This document shows, one piece after another, positions 7,587 to 16,377 of a stretch of DNA of 55,604 nucleotides (positions are counted from its first letter, which is position 1; every line of letters starts with the position of its first letter). Source of the DNA: Deltaproteobacteria bacterium (GTDB lineage: Bacteria; Desulfobacterota; Desulfobaccia; Desulfobaccales; 0-14-0-80-60-11); the NCBI GenBank assembly GCA_016875015.1, contig VGSJ01000012.1, positions 1 to 55,604 of the forward strand, given 5' to 3'. Made by a program: the position numbers and the translations under genes. A model generated the notes under the pieces. That model did no database searches, was not told the DNA's origin, and saw nothing but the letters and a program-made list of their open reading frames with translations.

Positions 7587-8177
7587 CTATCCCGTAAATT
7601 TTTCCGGGAAGAGCAGGTAGTCCACCAGGTCGCAGAGCACGTGCCCGATGGTGATGTGGACTTCCTGGACCCGGGGGGTGTTCCGGGAGGGCACGATGAG
7701 GGCCGCGTCGGAGGCGGCCGCCACGGGACCGCCGTCGCCGCCGCTCAGGGCCAGGGTCTTGAGACCCAGGGCCCGGGCCGTTTCGAGCCCGGCCACGACG
7801 TTGGCAGAGTTGCCGCTGGTGCTGATGCCCCAGGCCAGGTCCCCGGGCCTTCCTAAAGCGCGCACCTGCTTGGCGAATATCTCCTTAAAATCGTAGTCAT
7901 TAGCCACCGCGGTGAGAATCGAGGTGTCGGTGGTCAGGGCCAGGGCGGCCAGGGGCGGTCGCTCCACCTGGAACCGGTTGACAAACTCCGCGGCCAGGTG
8001 CTGGGCGTCCGCGGCTGACCCGCCGTTCCCGAAAATCAGCACCTTGCCCCCGGACTTGAAGACCTGGGCCAGCAGCTTGGCGGCCCCGGCCACCCGCGGC
8101 CCTTGCGCCTCAAGCACCCGCCGCTTGAGATCTATGGACTCGTTGAACGCCTCCCGAAACCGGGTTTCCAGACTCAT
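7587..8177 (-). CDS. gmhA: Phosphoheptose isomerase (SIS domain)
   Basis: The 196-aa cytosolic protein interconverts sedoheptulose 7-phosphate and D-glycero-manno-heptose 7-phosphate, the first step to ADP-heptose for lipopolysaccharide. The SIS core carries IFGNGGSAADAQHLAAEF, with the catalytic Glu, and STSGNSANV. The late EVHITIGHVLCDLVD holds the catalytic His. The start at 8177 is chosen because GGGAGA lies 5 nt upstream. An earlier in-frame ATG at 8231 lies at the edge of a repeat palindrome and is unlikely. No other heptose genes are adjacent. Confidence 0.88.
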   Translation of the reverse strand: MSLETRFREAFNESIDLKRRVLEAQGPRVAGAAKLLAQVFKSGGKVLIFGNGGSAADAQHLAAEFVNRFQVERPPLAALALTTDTSILTAVANDYDFKEIFAKQVRALGRPGDLAWGISTSGNSANVVAGLETARALGLKTLALSGGDGGPVAAASDAALIVPSRNTPRVQEVHITIGHVLCDLVDYLLFPEKFTG

Positions 8178-8216
8178 GTCTTCTCCCGCCATTTTCCAGG
8201 TTGGGAAAGTTAAATG

Positions 8217-8233
8217 GTGCGCAGTGCGCACCC
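8217..8233. repeat. GGTGCGC-AGT-GCGCACC palindrome upstream of gmhA
   Basis: A perfect 17-bp palindrome lies about 40 bp upstream of the gmhA start. Similar GTGCGC/GCGCAC units occur near 15304, 35629 and 45635. Confidence 0.7.
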
Positions 8234-8280
8234 TGATACGAAAAAACTCGTTTCCAAGCCGTAACTCATGATCCCTTGGC

Positions 8281-8625
8281 TCACCCGAAACAGCGAAAAG
8301 TCGATGGGGCGGGCCTCCGTGCCCGCCGCCTTTGGTGGCACATCGCGGCCTATGGCCGCAACCAAACTGAAAAAATGACCTAATTACTTTGTAAAATCAT
8401 CAGGATACAGGCTAAATCTTGTTGAAAAAACCAGAAACTCAAGTTCAGTAGCACAGGCTTCCAGCCTGTGCGTCGCACCGGCAAGATGCCGGTGCCCCCA
8501 AGAACCTTTCAAGACAGGGGCTTGGGAACCAGGAAAAAAATTCTCCTTCAGTGGCACAGGCCTCTGGCCTGTGGAAAAGGTAACGCTTCCGATACGCCCA
8601 CAGGCTGGAAAGCCTGCGCCACTAT
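8281..8625. repeat. Mosaic of short palindromes between gmhA and the GH57 gene
   Basis: This gene-free gap holds several modules in succession. They are GGGGCGGGCCTCCGTGCCCGCC (8306-8328), a CGGCC-TAT-GGCCG unit near 8346, GCACAGGCTTCCAGCCTGTGC (8451-8471) and GCACCGGCAAGATGCCGGTGCC (8475-8496), then the spacer AACCTTTCAAGACAGG. Two more CACAGG/CCTGTG units lie near 8553-8620. The same modules recur in other gaps of the window in different order. Confidence 0.75.
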
Positions 8626-8648
8626 CACGATACCCCCTCTTGGCCTTC

Positions 8649-11165
8649 TCAAACCAACAATTTCAGATAGCGCGCCGGACTGAAATGTACGGTCTCCATC
8701 AAGGCCACCAGCTGCTTGGCCAGGGTCTGGGCCTTGGGGTCCTGGGAGGCCCGGGCCGCCAGCGCCGGAAACCGGTCCCGCATCAGGGCAAAGAGGTAAT
8801 TCTGGGCCTCGGTGAGTTCCAGGGTGAGAGGCATCCGATCCACGAAACTCAAAAAGTCGTTCAGGCGAGTCACGGTTTCCATGTCGAAGGCGTCGGCCAG
8901 GTCCCGGAGGCGCCGGTGCAGGATGCGCCCCAGAATCTCGGCCCCCTCATGGGTCTCCAGTTGCAGCCCCATGAGCTGGGCATCCTGGATCACCTCCAGA
9001 ATTTCCTCGGAAGCGGCAAGAGAAGTCGGGTCCGGCTCCATCCGGCGCAGAAGTTCCACCAGGCGCCGGTTCAGGGTGATCTCTCCCAGGGCCCGGTACA
9101 GGCGCGGCAGGGGCAGACCTTCCACCGCCATGGCCTTGAGCAAGGGCCGGGTTTGCCCAAAATTATGGGCAATCGCCTCCACCGCCTCTTCCCGGTTGGG
9201 CCGCAACAGGTCCTGGAAGACCTGGAGTTTCTCTTCCTGGAAAATATCATGGATGCTGTAGTAGGTCTCCCCCAGCCGCCGCACCATGAGGGGGATCAAG
9301 TCCTCCGGGGTCTCCTCCAGGACCCGGAAGAACTCCTCCCGCAAGGTGAGAAACTCCTGGGGCGAGGGGTTGGCCTGTCCCTGGGTGCGGTAGAGATAGC
9401 TTCCCAAGAACGCGGTGAAAAACGCCAGGGTCCGGCTCGCCAGGGTGATGCCCGAAGTCAGGCGCAAACGCCCGGCGGCGAACTGCAATGAACCCTGGGT
9501 CTTCTCCTCCAGGTCCATGGGTTCCACCCGGTAGTGGTAAATGTGGTGAGGGCACTGGCGTTCCCGGTCCTTAAGCCACGAAATCACCCACTGGTTGGCT
9601 ACCTTGGGGTAATCCACCACCGCCGGCTTAATCCGCTTCTGGTAAATAGTGAGGCCGTTGCCCTCCTTGGGAACATTGCTCACCGCCCGCTCCAGGATTT
9701 TCAGGAAAGGGGCCTCCAGGGGCTCAGCGGTAAAATCCTGCCCCAACTGCAGGGCCCGGGCGGCGTACTTGATCACCTGCAAGGACTCCAGCCCTGAGAT
9801 ATCCGCAAAGAACCAGCCGCAGCTGGTGTACATCAGCAGAGAGTGGCGCTGCATCTCCAGGAGATTCAGGGCCGCCACCCGGTCGTCCTCTCTCAGGTTG
9901 GGCGCTCCCTGCCGGGCGAAGAAGTCATCAAGGACGCTGTTGCCGCGGTCCAGGATGACGTCCACGTAGGCATTGCGGGCCTGCCAGGGGTCCTGGAAGT
10001 ACTTCTGGCCCTCGGCCTCGAAGATGGCCGCCAGTTTTTCATTCAAAAAATCGAAGGATTCCCGCAAGGGGGTCCGCCAACGCTGATTCCAGCCAGGCTG
10101 GCCGCCGGTGGAACATCCGCAGTTCTCCTTCCAGCGCCCCACCCCGTGGGTGCAGCTCCAGGAGCTGCCTTCGCCCTGAGGTCCCAGGGCAAGCTCCACC
10201 TCCATTTTCGGTGGCGCCAGCGCCAGAAACGCCGCGTAATTGGTGAGTTGGAACCCCTGGGAGGGCAGCACCTGCGTGAGGGCATGGGCCAGGGCCAGCT
10301 CGCCGAATTTCTTGTGGTGCCCGTAATTCTCGCCGTCGGTGGCCACGTGCAGCAGCTGCGGACGCAGGCTGGCCGGCGAAAAACCGTCCGCCAGCCGGGC
10401 CGCCAGCCGGTAGCTGTCGGCGAGCAGGTCCCCGAAGCTGATATCCGCAGCCACCTTGCCGTTATAGAAAAAAACGTCGATGTAGCGCCGCCTCCGGGTA
10501 TCCGCCGCCGCCCCCGGCAAAAAGCAGCGGTAGGCCTGGGTGGTATCCAGGGCGTCCGCCGCCGGGGTCCACTCTCCGCCGGCCAGGGGGCGTACGCGCT
10601 TGGCCTGGTAAGGCGACAGGAGGACGAACTTCATGCCGTGGTCCACCAGGGTGGCCAGGGTGGGGTAGTTCACCGCGGTCTCCGGCAGCCACATGGCCGC
10701 GGCCGGCCGCCGGAACCGGTGCTCGAAGTCCTTGAGGCCCCAAACGACCTGGGTTTCCCGGTCCCGGGCCCTGGCCAGGGGCAGGATGGCATGGTTGTAA
10801 GCCTGGGCCATGGCGTTGCCGTGCCCCAGGGCCGCCAGACTCTGGGCATCGGCCTCCAGGATTCTGGCATAGGTGTCCGGCGCCTGCTCCTTAAGCCAGC
10901 CGATGAGGGTGGCCCCAAAATTAAAGCTGAGATGCTGATAATTGTTGACGATATCCAGGATGCGGCCCTGGCCGTCGTAGACTCGGGCCGCGCCGTTGGG
11001 GCGATAGCACTCGGCGGTGATGCGGGCATTCCAGTCATGGTAGGGGGAGGCGCTGGGCTCCACTTCGATCTGTTCGATCCAGGGATTTTCCCGGGGAGGT
11101 TGATAAAAATGGCCGTGGATGACCAGGTATCCCTGGGGCGAGATTTTTGCCGGTAACCAGTCCAT
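8649..11165 (-). CDS. GH57 family glycosidase with DUF3536 C-terminal domain
   Basis: The 838-aa protein starts at the ATG at 11165 (MDWLPAK), with GGAG about 9 nt upstream. The GH57 opening motif HGHFYQPPRENPW lies near residues 18-30. AMWLPETAVNY (near 157) marks the nucleophile region, and HVATDGENYGHH (near 275) carries the likely acid Asp. The C-terminal half is the helical DUF3536 region found in long bacterial GH57 proteins. No signal peptide is seen, so it probably acts on intracellular alpha-glucans such as glycogen. The precise specificity (amylase, branching or transferase) cannot be assigned. Confidence 0.88.
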   Translation of the reverse strand: MDWLPAKISPQGYLVIHGHFYQPPRENPWIEQIEVEPSASPYHDWNARITAECYRPNGAARVYDGQGRILDIVNNYQHLSFNFGATLIGWLKEQAPDTYARILEADAQSLAALGHGNAMAQAYNHAILPLARARDRETQVVWGLKDFEHRFRRPAAAMWLPETAVNYPTLATLVDHGMKFVLLSPYQAKRVRPLAGGEWTPAADALDTTQAYRCFLPGAAADTRRRRYIDVFFYNGKVAADISFGDLLADSYRLAARLADGFSPASLRPQLLHVATDGENYGHHKKFGELALAHALTQVLPSQGFQLTNYAAFLALAPPKMEVELALGPQGEGSSWSCTHGVGRWKENCGCSTGGQPGWNQRWRTPLRESFDFLNEKLAAIFEAEGQKYFQDPWQARNAYVDVILDRGNSVLDDFFARQGAPNLREDDRVAALNLLEMQRHSLLMYTSCGWFFADISGLESLQVIKYAARALQLGQDFTAEPLEAPFLKILERAVSNVPKEGNGLTIYQKRIKPAVVDYPKVANQWVISWLKDRERQCPHHIYHYRVEPMDLEEKTQGSLQFAAGRLRLTSGITLASRTLAFFTAFLGSYLYRTQGQANPSPQEFLTLREEFFRVLEETPEDLIPLMVRRLGETYYSIHDIFQEEKLQVFQDLLRPNREEAVEAIAHNFGQTRPLLKAMAVEGLPLPRLYRALGEITLNRRLVELLRRMEPDPTSLAASEEILEVIQDAQLMGLQLETHEGAEILGRILHRRLRDLADAFDMETVTRLNDFLSFVDRMPLTLELTEAQNYLFALMRDRFPALAARASQDPKAQTLAKQLVALMETVHFSPARYLKLLV

Positions 11166-11384
11166 GTCTGCTCCGTGTCCGAGAGGTTGTCCCCCCGCCA
11201 TACCCTCGCCGCTTCTGCCCGGGGGAGGCAGAAAGTTCGCACTGGCAAAAAATTGAAGTTACGTCATAATAATGCGGGCGAGGAGTCGAGTCAATCGCAG
11301 GCTGTAAGAGGAGGCGGATAAAACGCCCTTTTCCTCAACCCCCTTTAAAACCGGTCTTTTCTGTGATTTAACCCCGCGATTGGG

Positions 11385-11412
11385 TTGACAAGGGCAGAAA
11401 ATCCGATAAACT
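11385..11412 (+). promoter_or_regulatory. Promoter of rplU-rpmA-obgE
   Basis: A perfect -35 TTGACA (11385-11390), a 16-bp spacer and TAAACT (11407-11412) lie 35 bp upstream of the rplU start. Confidence 0.65.
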
Positions 11413-11447
11413 TGATTGTCTAAAGTTCGTATTTTGTGGAGGCTACA

Positions 11448-11759
11448 GTGTACGCCATTATTAAAACCGGCGGGAAACAATACCGCATCTCCCCCGGGGA
11501 TGTGCTCCGGGTGGAGCGCCTTCCGGGCGAGCGCGGCGATGAAGTGATTCTGGACCAGGTCTTGATGGTGACTGACGGAGTCGCCATTCAGGTCGGCCAA
11601 CCCCTGGTTCCCAACGCCACGGTGCGCACCCAGATCGTGCGCCAGGGCAAAGGCAAGAAGGTCCTGATCTTCAAAAAGAAACGCCGGAAAAATTATCGCC
11701 GCAAGCAGGGCCACCGGCAGCTGTTCACCGCCTTGCAAATCGATGAAATTGTTTTATAA
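11448..11759 (+). CDS. rplU: 50S ribosomal protein L21
   Basis: The 103-aa protein opens MYAIIKTGGKQYRISPGD, the L21 signature. It ends with the basic KKKRRKNYRRKQGHRQ stretch that binds 23S rRNA. The start is the GTG at 11448, because GGAGG lies 5 nt upstream and the alignment begins there; an in-frame GTG at 11436 would precede the ribosome-binding site. It is the first gene of the classic rplU-rpmA-obgE operon, driven by the promoter just upstream. Confidence 0.96.
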   Translation: MYAIIKTGGKQYRISPGDVLRVERLPGERGDEVILDQVLMVTDGVAIQVGQPLVPNATVRTQIVRQGKGKKVLIFKKKRRKNYRRKQGHRQLFTALQIDEIVL

Positions 11760-11858
11760 TTAAGCCAGATGCCAGCCGCGTAACTCTCGGCGAACCCGAC
11801 TGCTGAGGGAACTGCCCGACGAGTAATTTCGTGGCCGCATAGGCGCAGGAGAACAACC

Positions 11859-12116
11859 ATGGCACATAAAAAAGCTGGCGGCAGTTCCCGCAACGGTCGG
11901 GATAGCGCCGGGAAACGCCGCGGGGTGAAAAGGTACGCCGGGCAATCGGTGAAGGCGGGCACCATCTTGGTGCGCCAGGTGGGCACCCGCATCCACCCGG
12001 GGACCAACGTGGGCATGGGCCGTGACTTCACCCTGTTTACCAAAATCGACGGGGTGGTGAAATACGAGGCCTTTGGCAAAGATCGTAAGCGGGTCAGCGT
12101 TTTCCCAACCACTTGA
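11859..12116 (+). CDS. rpmA: 50S ribosomal protein L27
   Basis: The 85-aa protein begins [16 protein letters not shown], the L27 hallmark whose N-terminus reaches the peptidyl-transferase centre. [19 protein letters not shown] and NVGMGRD follow. GGAG lies 7 nt upstream of the ATG. There is no N-terminal extension of the kind cleaved in Firmicutes. A gap of about 100 bp separates it from rplU, and its stop overlaps the obgE start. Confidence 0.97.
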   Translation: MAHKKAGGSSRNGRDSAGKRRGVKRYAGQSVKAGTILVRQVGTRIHPGTNVGMGRDFTLFTKIDGVVKYEAFGKDRKRVSVFPTT

Positions 12117-13126
12117 AGGCCTTTCCCGATGAGGTCGATATCACGGTCCGGGCCGGCAACGGTGGCCCGGGCTGTGTCAGCTTCCTCCGGGCCCGCTTCC
12201 AGCCCTCGGGCCGACCCGACGGCGGTAATGGCGGAGCCGGGGGCGATGTCATCCTCGAAGTCTCCTCTTCCCTTCGCACCTTAAGCCTTTTCAAGCGCCG
12301 GCGCGTCCTCCAGGCGGAAAACGGCCGCCGCGGCATGGGCAAGGACCGGCACGGCAAAAACGGCGCCCCGGTGATCGTCCCGGTGCCCTCGGGCACCCGG
12401 GTCTTTGACGCCGACACCGGCAGGCTCCTTAAAGACCTCATGGTCCCCGGGGAACGCCTGGCGCTGGCCAAGGGCGGCCGGGGCGGCAAGGGCAACGCCC
12501 ACTTCACCTCCTCCCGGATGCGCTCCCCCCGCTTCTGCCAACCCGGCGAGCCGGGCCGGGAACGCCGCATTCACCTGGAACTCCAGATCCTGGCGGACGT
12601 GGGCCTGATGGGGGCCCCCAATGCCGGAAAATCCACCCTGCTCAAGGCTCTCACCGCCTCCAAGGCTCGAGTCGGCGCCTTTCCCTTCACCACCCTGAGT
12701 CCCCAGCTGGGGGTCATGGGGCCGGAAAATGATCACGAGCCCCTGATCCTGGCGGAAATCCCCGGCCTCATCACCGGGGCCCACCTGGGCAAGGGTCTGG
12801 GGCACCAATTTTTGCGGCACCTGCAGCGCACCAGGCTCCTTATCCAGATCATCGACTTAAGCGAAGTTGACCCGGACGCCCCCCTGGCGCCGCTCCACAT
12901 GCTGGAAGAAGAAATGCGCAATTTTGACCCCTCTTTGCTGGACAAACCGCGCCTGGTGGCGTTAAATAAGATTGACGCGCTGGCCCCGGACTTTCCCCAG
13001 GTCCAGATGGTCCGGGCTTACGAACATACCGGGTGGCGGGTGTTCGCCGTCTCCGCCCAGACCGGCGCCGGGCTCTCCCCCTTGCGGGAAGTCATCTGGA
13101 AATTTTTTGTAAGGGATCAAGATTAG
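12113..13126 (+). CDS. obgE: Obg/CgtA GTPase
   Basis: The 337-aa large-subunit assembly and stress GTPase starts with TTG at 12113, whose TTGA overlaps the rpmA stop, implying translational coupling. The glycine-rich Obg domain spans residues 1 to about 155 ([34 protein letters not shown]). The G domain has G1 [10 protein letters not shown]2 FPFTTL, G4 NKID and G5 SAQTG. G3 reads EIPGL instead of DIPGL, so the Mg-binding Asp of DxxG is replaced by Glu, which is unusual. No extra C-terminal OCT domain is present. Confidence 0.94.
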   Translation: MKAFPDEVDITVRAGNGGPGCVSFLRARFQPSGRPDGGNGGAGGDVILEVSSSLRTLSLFKRRRVLQAENGRRGMGKDRHGKNGAPVIVPVPSGTRVFDADTGRLLKDLMVPGERLALAKGGRGGKGNAHFTSSRMRSPRFCQPGEPGRERRIHLELQILADVGLMGAPNAGKSTLLKALTASKARVGAFPFTTLSPQLGVMGPENDHEPLILAEIPGLITGAHLGKGLGHQFLRHLQRTRLLIQIIDLSEVDPDAPLAPLHMLEEEMRNFDPSLLDKPRLVALNKIDALAPDFPQVQMVRAYEHTGWRVFAVSAQTGAGLSPLREVIWKFFVRDQD

Positions 13127-13201
13127 CCTGATAGGCAAAGTCGGCGACAATAGAATCGCCGGTCATAAAAGTTAGGCCACGAGACGCCACGCCCAACGGC
13201 C

Positions 13202-14347
13202 ATGGATCACTTACGACAGCTACGACAGCAATACCTGAGTAAAGCCAGGCGAGTCGTCCTCAAGCTGGGGAGCGCGGTCCTCACCGCGGCCGACGGCCTC
13301 AACCAGCCCCTCATCCAGCGCCTGGTGGGGGAGATCAGCCACCTGCGCTCGGAGGACCGGGAGTTTATCCTGGTTTCTTCCGGGGCCATCGCCGCCGGCT
13401 GCCGCAAGCTGGGGTTCTCGTCCCGCCCCGCGGGCATCCCCCAGGCCCAGGCCGTGGCCGCCGCGGGCCAGAGCGTTATGATGCACACCTACGAGTTGGC
13501 CTTTGCCGAGTTCGGCCTCAAGGTGGCCCAGATTCTTTTAACCCACGACGACCTGGAATCCCGGCACCGCTTCTTGAACGCCCGGAACACCCTCTTCACC
13601 CTGCTTGGCTGGCAGGTGGTGCCCATCATCAACGAAAACGACACCGTGGCCACGGATGAGTTGAAGTTCGGCGACAACGACAACCTGGCCGCCCTGATCT
13701 GCAACCTGGTGGGCGCCGACCTCCTGGTGCTCCTCACCGACACCGACGGCCTCTTCGATCAAGACCCCCGGCAACATCCCGACGCCCGCCTGTTTCACCG
13801 GGTGGAGACCATCAACGCCGACATCGAGCGCGCCGCGGGTAAACGCCCCGGCGCCCTGGGCCGGGGCGGCATGGTGAGCAAGATCCAAGCCGCCAAAAAG
13901 GCCGGGGCCGCAGGCCTCCCCACCCTCATCGCCAACGGCCTCACCCCCGGCATCCTGGAGAAAATCTTTGCCGCCCACGAGGTGGGCACCCTGTTTTTGC
14001 CCCAGGACCAGAAACTCACCAGCCGCCAGTACTGGCTGGCCTATAACGTCACCCCCAAGGGGGCCATCCTGGTGGACCCCGGGGCCCGGAAGGCCTTGGT
14101 GCATGGCCACAAAAGCCTGCTGCCCGCCGGCATCCTGGAGGTCTTCGGAGGCTTCCGCAAAGGCGACGCGGTGCACCTCATGGACACCGACGGCAAACCC
14201 TTCGCGGTGGGGCTCACCAACTACTCCGCCCGGGAGATCGGCCGGATCAAGGGCCGCCAGTCCCAGGAAATCGCCCAATCCCTGGGCCATAAGGCCTACG
14301 ACGAAGTCATCCACCGGGATAATTTGGTCATTTTCCCGGAGGTTTGA
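13202..14347 (+). CDS. proB: Glutamate 5-kinase
   Basis: The 381-aa cytosolic enzyme makes gamma-glutamyl phosphate, the first step of proline synthesis. The amino-acid-kinase domain (residues about 18-265) has VVLKLGSAVLT, SSGAIAAG, NENDTVATDELKFGDND and a C-terminal PUA domain (about 285-375, GAILVDPGARKAL). Product feedback by proline is known for the family. It follows obgE by about 75 bp on the same strand, as in many bacteria. ProA is not in the window. Confidence 0.95.
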   Translation: MDHLRQLRQQYLSKARRVVLKLGSAVLTAADGLNQPLIQRLVGEISHLRSEDREFILVSSGAIAAGCRKLGFSSRPAGIPQAQAVAAAGQSVMMHTYELAFAEFGLKVAQILLTHDDLESRHRFLNARNTLFTLLGWQVVPIINENDTVATDELKFGDNDNLAALICNLVGADLLVLLTDTDGLFDQDPRQHPDARLFHRVETINADIERAAGKRPGALGRGGMVSKIQAAKKAGAAGLPTLIANGLTPGILEKIFAAHEVGTLFLPQDQKLTSRQYWLAYNVTPKGAILVDPGARKALVHGHKSLLPAGILEVFGGFRKGDAVHLMDTDGKPFAVGLTNYSAREIGRIKGRQSQEIAQSLGHKAYDEVIHRDNLVIFPEV

Positions 14348-14365
14348 GGAGAAGAGGGAGGATTT

Positions 14366-14415
14366 GGGGGAGGGGGCAAAGGGCTTTTTCGTAAGTAGCC
14401 CTTTCCCCCTCCCCC
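14366..14415. repeat. Long G/C-tract hairpin after proB
   Basis: GGGGGAGGGGGCAAAGGGCT (14366-14385) pairs with AGCCCTTTCCCCCTCCCCC (14397-14415), missing one base, around an 11-nt loop. No T-run follows directly, so termination is possible but unproven. The sequence belongs to the C/G-tract hairpin family also seen near 15090, 17690, 17860 and 30690. Confidence 0.6.
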
Positions 14416-14445
14416 AGACCCCCTCCCCCGATCCCATAAGGGGAA

Positions 14446-14500
14446 ATTGGTAGCACCGGCGTCCCGCCTGTGCAATTGTCGGGTGGGCACTGCCCACCAT
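14446..14500. repeat. Two short palindromic modules
   Basis: A degenerate GCACCGG...CCTGTGC unit is followed by GGTGGGCA-C-TGCCCACC near 14483-14499. Both are variants of modules repeated elsewhere in the window. Confidence 0.5.
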
Positions 14501-14527
14501 TAGAATTTCCTCTTATATGGTCGAAAA

Positions 14528-14647
14528 ATGACTGAAAACAAATTTTCATTAGTTGACCTTGGAAAGTTATCTAAGCCCATTAGCAAGCTTATCGACACCG
14601 TGAGCCAAGGCATTGGCACTTTATACGAACGCAAAAGGGGAGCCTAA
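14528..14647 (+). pseudogene. 5' fragment resembling a DUF2806 protein
   Basis: A 39-codon frame starts with ATG at 14528 and reads MTENKFSLVDLGKLSKPISK, then LIDTVSQGIGTLYE before a stop. This resembles the N-terminal segment of DUF2806-type proteins (DLG.LSKP..KLI..VS.AIG), which are normally several hundred residues long. Sequence after YE departs from the pattern. It looks like the head of a gene whose body was lost. It is AT-rich against its surroundings. The family match is from memory of the motif and is only moderately secure. Confidence 0.4.
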
Positions 14648-14744
14648 TTGGAATTATTATGTTGATTCTTACAAATATTTTACTGATAATTATGATGTCT
14701 ATTTGTCTTGTCCAATAGAAAAAAAATATAGAAAGAAGTATATT

Positions 14745-14990
14745 ATGAACCTTGATGACGCTATTGTCCTGGAAACCTTTTCCAACCGCATCGAGGCCGA
14801 GATGGCCGCGGGGTTGCTGGAGTCCGAGGGCGTCGAGGCCATGGTCAGGGCCGACGACGCCGGCGGGGCCTATCCCATGCTCCAGTTCGTCCGGGGGGTG
14901 CGCCTCATGGTGTTCAAAGGGGACGAGGCCCGGGCCCGGGAAATCCTGGCCGCCATGGCGGAGGCCGGGGACCTCGTCACCGAACTGTAG
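14745..14990 (+). CDS. DUF2007-type small signal-transducing protein
   Basis: The 81-aa protein reads MNLDDAIVLETFSNRIEAEM...LLESEGVEAMV...GVRLMVFKGDEARAREIL. This is the DUF2007 fold, related to PII-like alpha/beta domains. Its role in the cell is not known. An upstream in-frame TTG at 14613 would add 44 residues from an AT- and Tyr-rich stretch that does not belong to the domain, so the ATG at 14745 is preferred. The base composition changes abruptly there, from AT-rich to GC-rich. Confidence 0.75.
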   Translation: MNLDDAIVLETFSNRIEAEMAAGLLESEGVEAMVRADDAGGAYPMLQFVRGVRLMVFKGDEARAREILAAMAEAGDLVTEL

Positions 14991-15334
14991 TTCTTATACT
15001 GAGTTGCGCTCAAAAGGCTATCTTCTGTAGCCGCAGGCTTTTATATGAGAGTGTAGCTCATGAGGAGTTACCGTGAAAGTCCAAATCCCCCTTTGCCAAA
15101 GGGGGACTTTAAAACCCCCCTTTAAAAAAGGGGGGTAGGGGGGATTTTCAGCCTCGGGGGTGAGACCTTTGTGATTCATGGACGTTTAGCCTGCGCCGGC
15201 ACAGGCAAGGAAGCCTGTGCCACCAAGAAAATGTAAAAAACGCCGTCTTCCCATTTGAATACTCTACCTTTGACATCAAATTGGTATAAGCAGTGAGCAG
15301 CATGGTGCGCACCGCGCACCATGAAATTCCCTGT
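14991..15334. repeat. Repeat-filled gap: C/G-tract hairpins and palindromes
   Basis: The gap holds a TTATACTGAGTTGCGCTCAAAA unit similar to 45699-45720. The hairpins CCCCCTTTGCCAAAGGGGG and CCCCCCTTTAAAAAAGGGGGG lie near 15083-15138. GGCACAGGCAAGGAAGCCTGTGCC lies near 15199-15222, and GGTGCGCACCGCGCACC near 15304-15320. I see no gene. Confidence 0.65.
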
Positions 15335-16093
15335 TTATTTCTCTCGCGGAAAAATAAAAGCCTTAAGGCGCTCGAAATATGTCTTGCCTCCCACCACATA
15401 GGTGTCGTTGTGGTGCGCCCCGTGGATGATATAAAGATCCTTGGGCGAGTTGGCCGCGGCAAAGAGGCGCCGGCCCATCGCCACCGGGATGATCTCGTCG
15501 TCGGCGCCGTGGACGATAAGCACCGGCACCCTGACTTGATCGATTTTCCCCAGGTTGTCGTAGGGTACTTTGGGGCGCCAGTCGAACAGGAAGGGGGCGA
15601 GCATTTTGGCCATGTCCGAGGAGTTGGTGAAGGCCGACTCCAGGATCAGGGCCCGGCAGGGTTTTCGGATGGCCAGGTCCGTGGCCAGGGCGGTGCCCAG
15701 GGAGCGCCCGAACAAGACAATGTCCCCGCCGGGTATCCCTCGGGTCTCGGCCACGTAGCGGTAGGCCGCATCCGCGTCCAAAAAGGTGCCCTCCCGGCTG
15801 ATGCGGCCCTGGGAGCGGCCGTACTCCCGGTAGTCGAAAATGAAGACCTGGACCCCCGCCAGGTCATGGAGCAGCTTGATGTTTTCCAGGCGGTGGCTGA
15901 TGTTGCCGGCGTTGCCGTGGAACCACACGAAGACCGGCGCCCCGGCCTTAGGCACCCACCAGCCGTGGAGCTGGACGCCGTCCGCGGCCTCAAAGAAGAC
16001 GTCCTCGTATTTCAACCCGAAATCCGCCGGGGTGCCGACAAGATAAGGGTCGGGGAAAAAGACGATGCCCTTTTCGGAATATTCCAGGATCAT
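15335..16093 (-). CDS. Alpha/beta hydrolase (BEM46/ABHD13-like)
   Basis: From the ATG at 16093 the protein is 252 aa. It has the serine-hydrolase fold: WFHGNAGN near residue 58 (oxyanion region), GRSLGTA with the nucleophile Ser, VHGADDEIIP with the Asp, and HGAHHNDTY with the His. Bacterial members are of unknown substrate. A TTG at 16171 would add 26 residues without domain support; ribosome-binding evidence is weak for either start. No signal peptide is clear. It stands alone between repeat-filled gaps. Confidence 0.82.
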   Translation of the reverse strand: MILEYSEKGIVFFPDPYLVGTPADFGLKYEDVFFEAADGVQLHGWWVPKAGAPVFVWFHGNAGNISHRLENIKLLHDLAGVQVFIFDYREYGRSQGRISREGTFLDADAAYRYVAETRGIPGGDIVLFGRSLGTALATDLAIRKPCRALILESAFTNSSDMAKMLAPFLFDWRPKVPYDNLGKIDQVRVPVLIVHGADDEIIPVAMGRRLFAAANSPKDLYIIHGAHHNDTYVVGGKTYFERLKAFIFPREK

Positions 16094-16209
16094 GGCGGCC
16101 CCGTTGGCGATGCGTCCCGTTTCCGGCAAGCCCGAAATCTCACAGCCAGGTTCATGACCATCTGACCACAACCGGGCGATGGAAAACTGTAGGCGGATAG
16201 TGTCGGCGG

Positions 16210-16240
16210 CCAGGTAGGGTGCGTTTTACGCACCATGAAG
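16210..16240. repeat. GGTGCGT-TTT-ACGCACC palindrome
   Basis: This palindrome lies near 16217-16233, upstream of the hydrolase gene on its strand. It matches the type found at 19406-19428 and 45740-45758. Confidence 0.55.
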
Positions 16241-16377
16241 TGGCGTGTGCAACGGTCCCGACGCGGCACTCAAAAAAATAAAAAATAAGGATCTGCCTGA
16301 TAGTATACCCTTTTTCGTCGGGATACAAAAAAATAATCCTGGATGGTGACCGTTAAAGGGAGTTCTCCCGATCAGTT

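Noticed and set aside
14613-14744. N-terminal extension of the DUF2007 gene from TTG 14613
   Set aside because: The stretch is AT- and Tyr-rich and outside the domain; composition changes sharply at the ATG at 14745.
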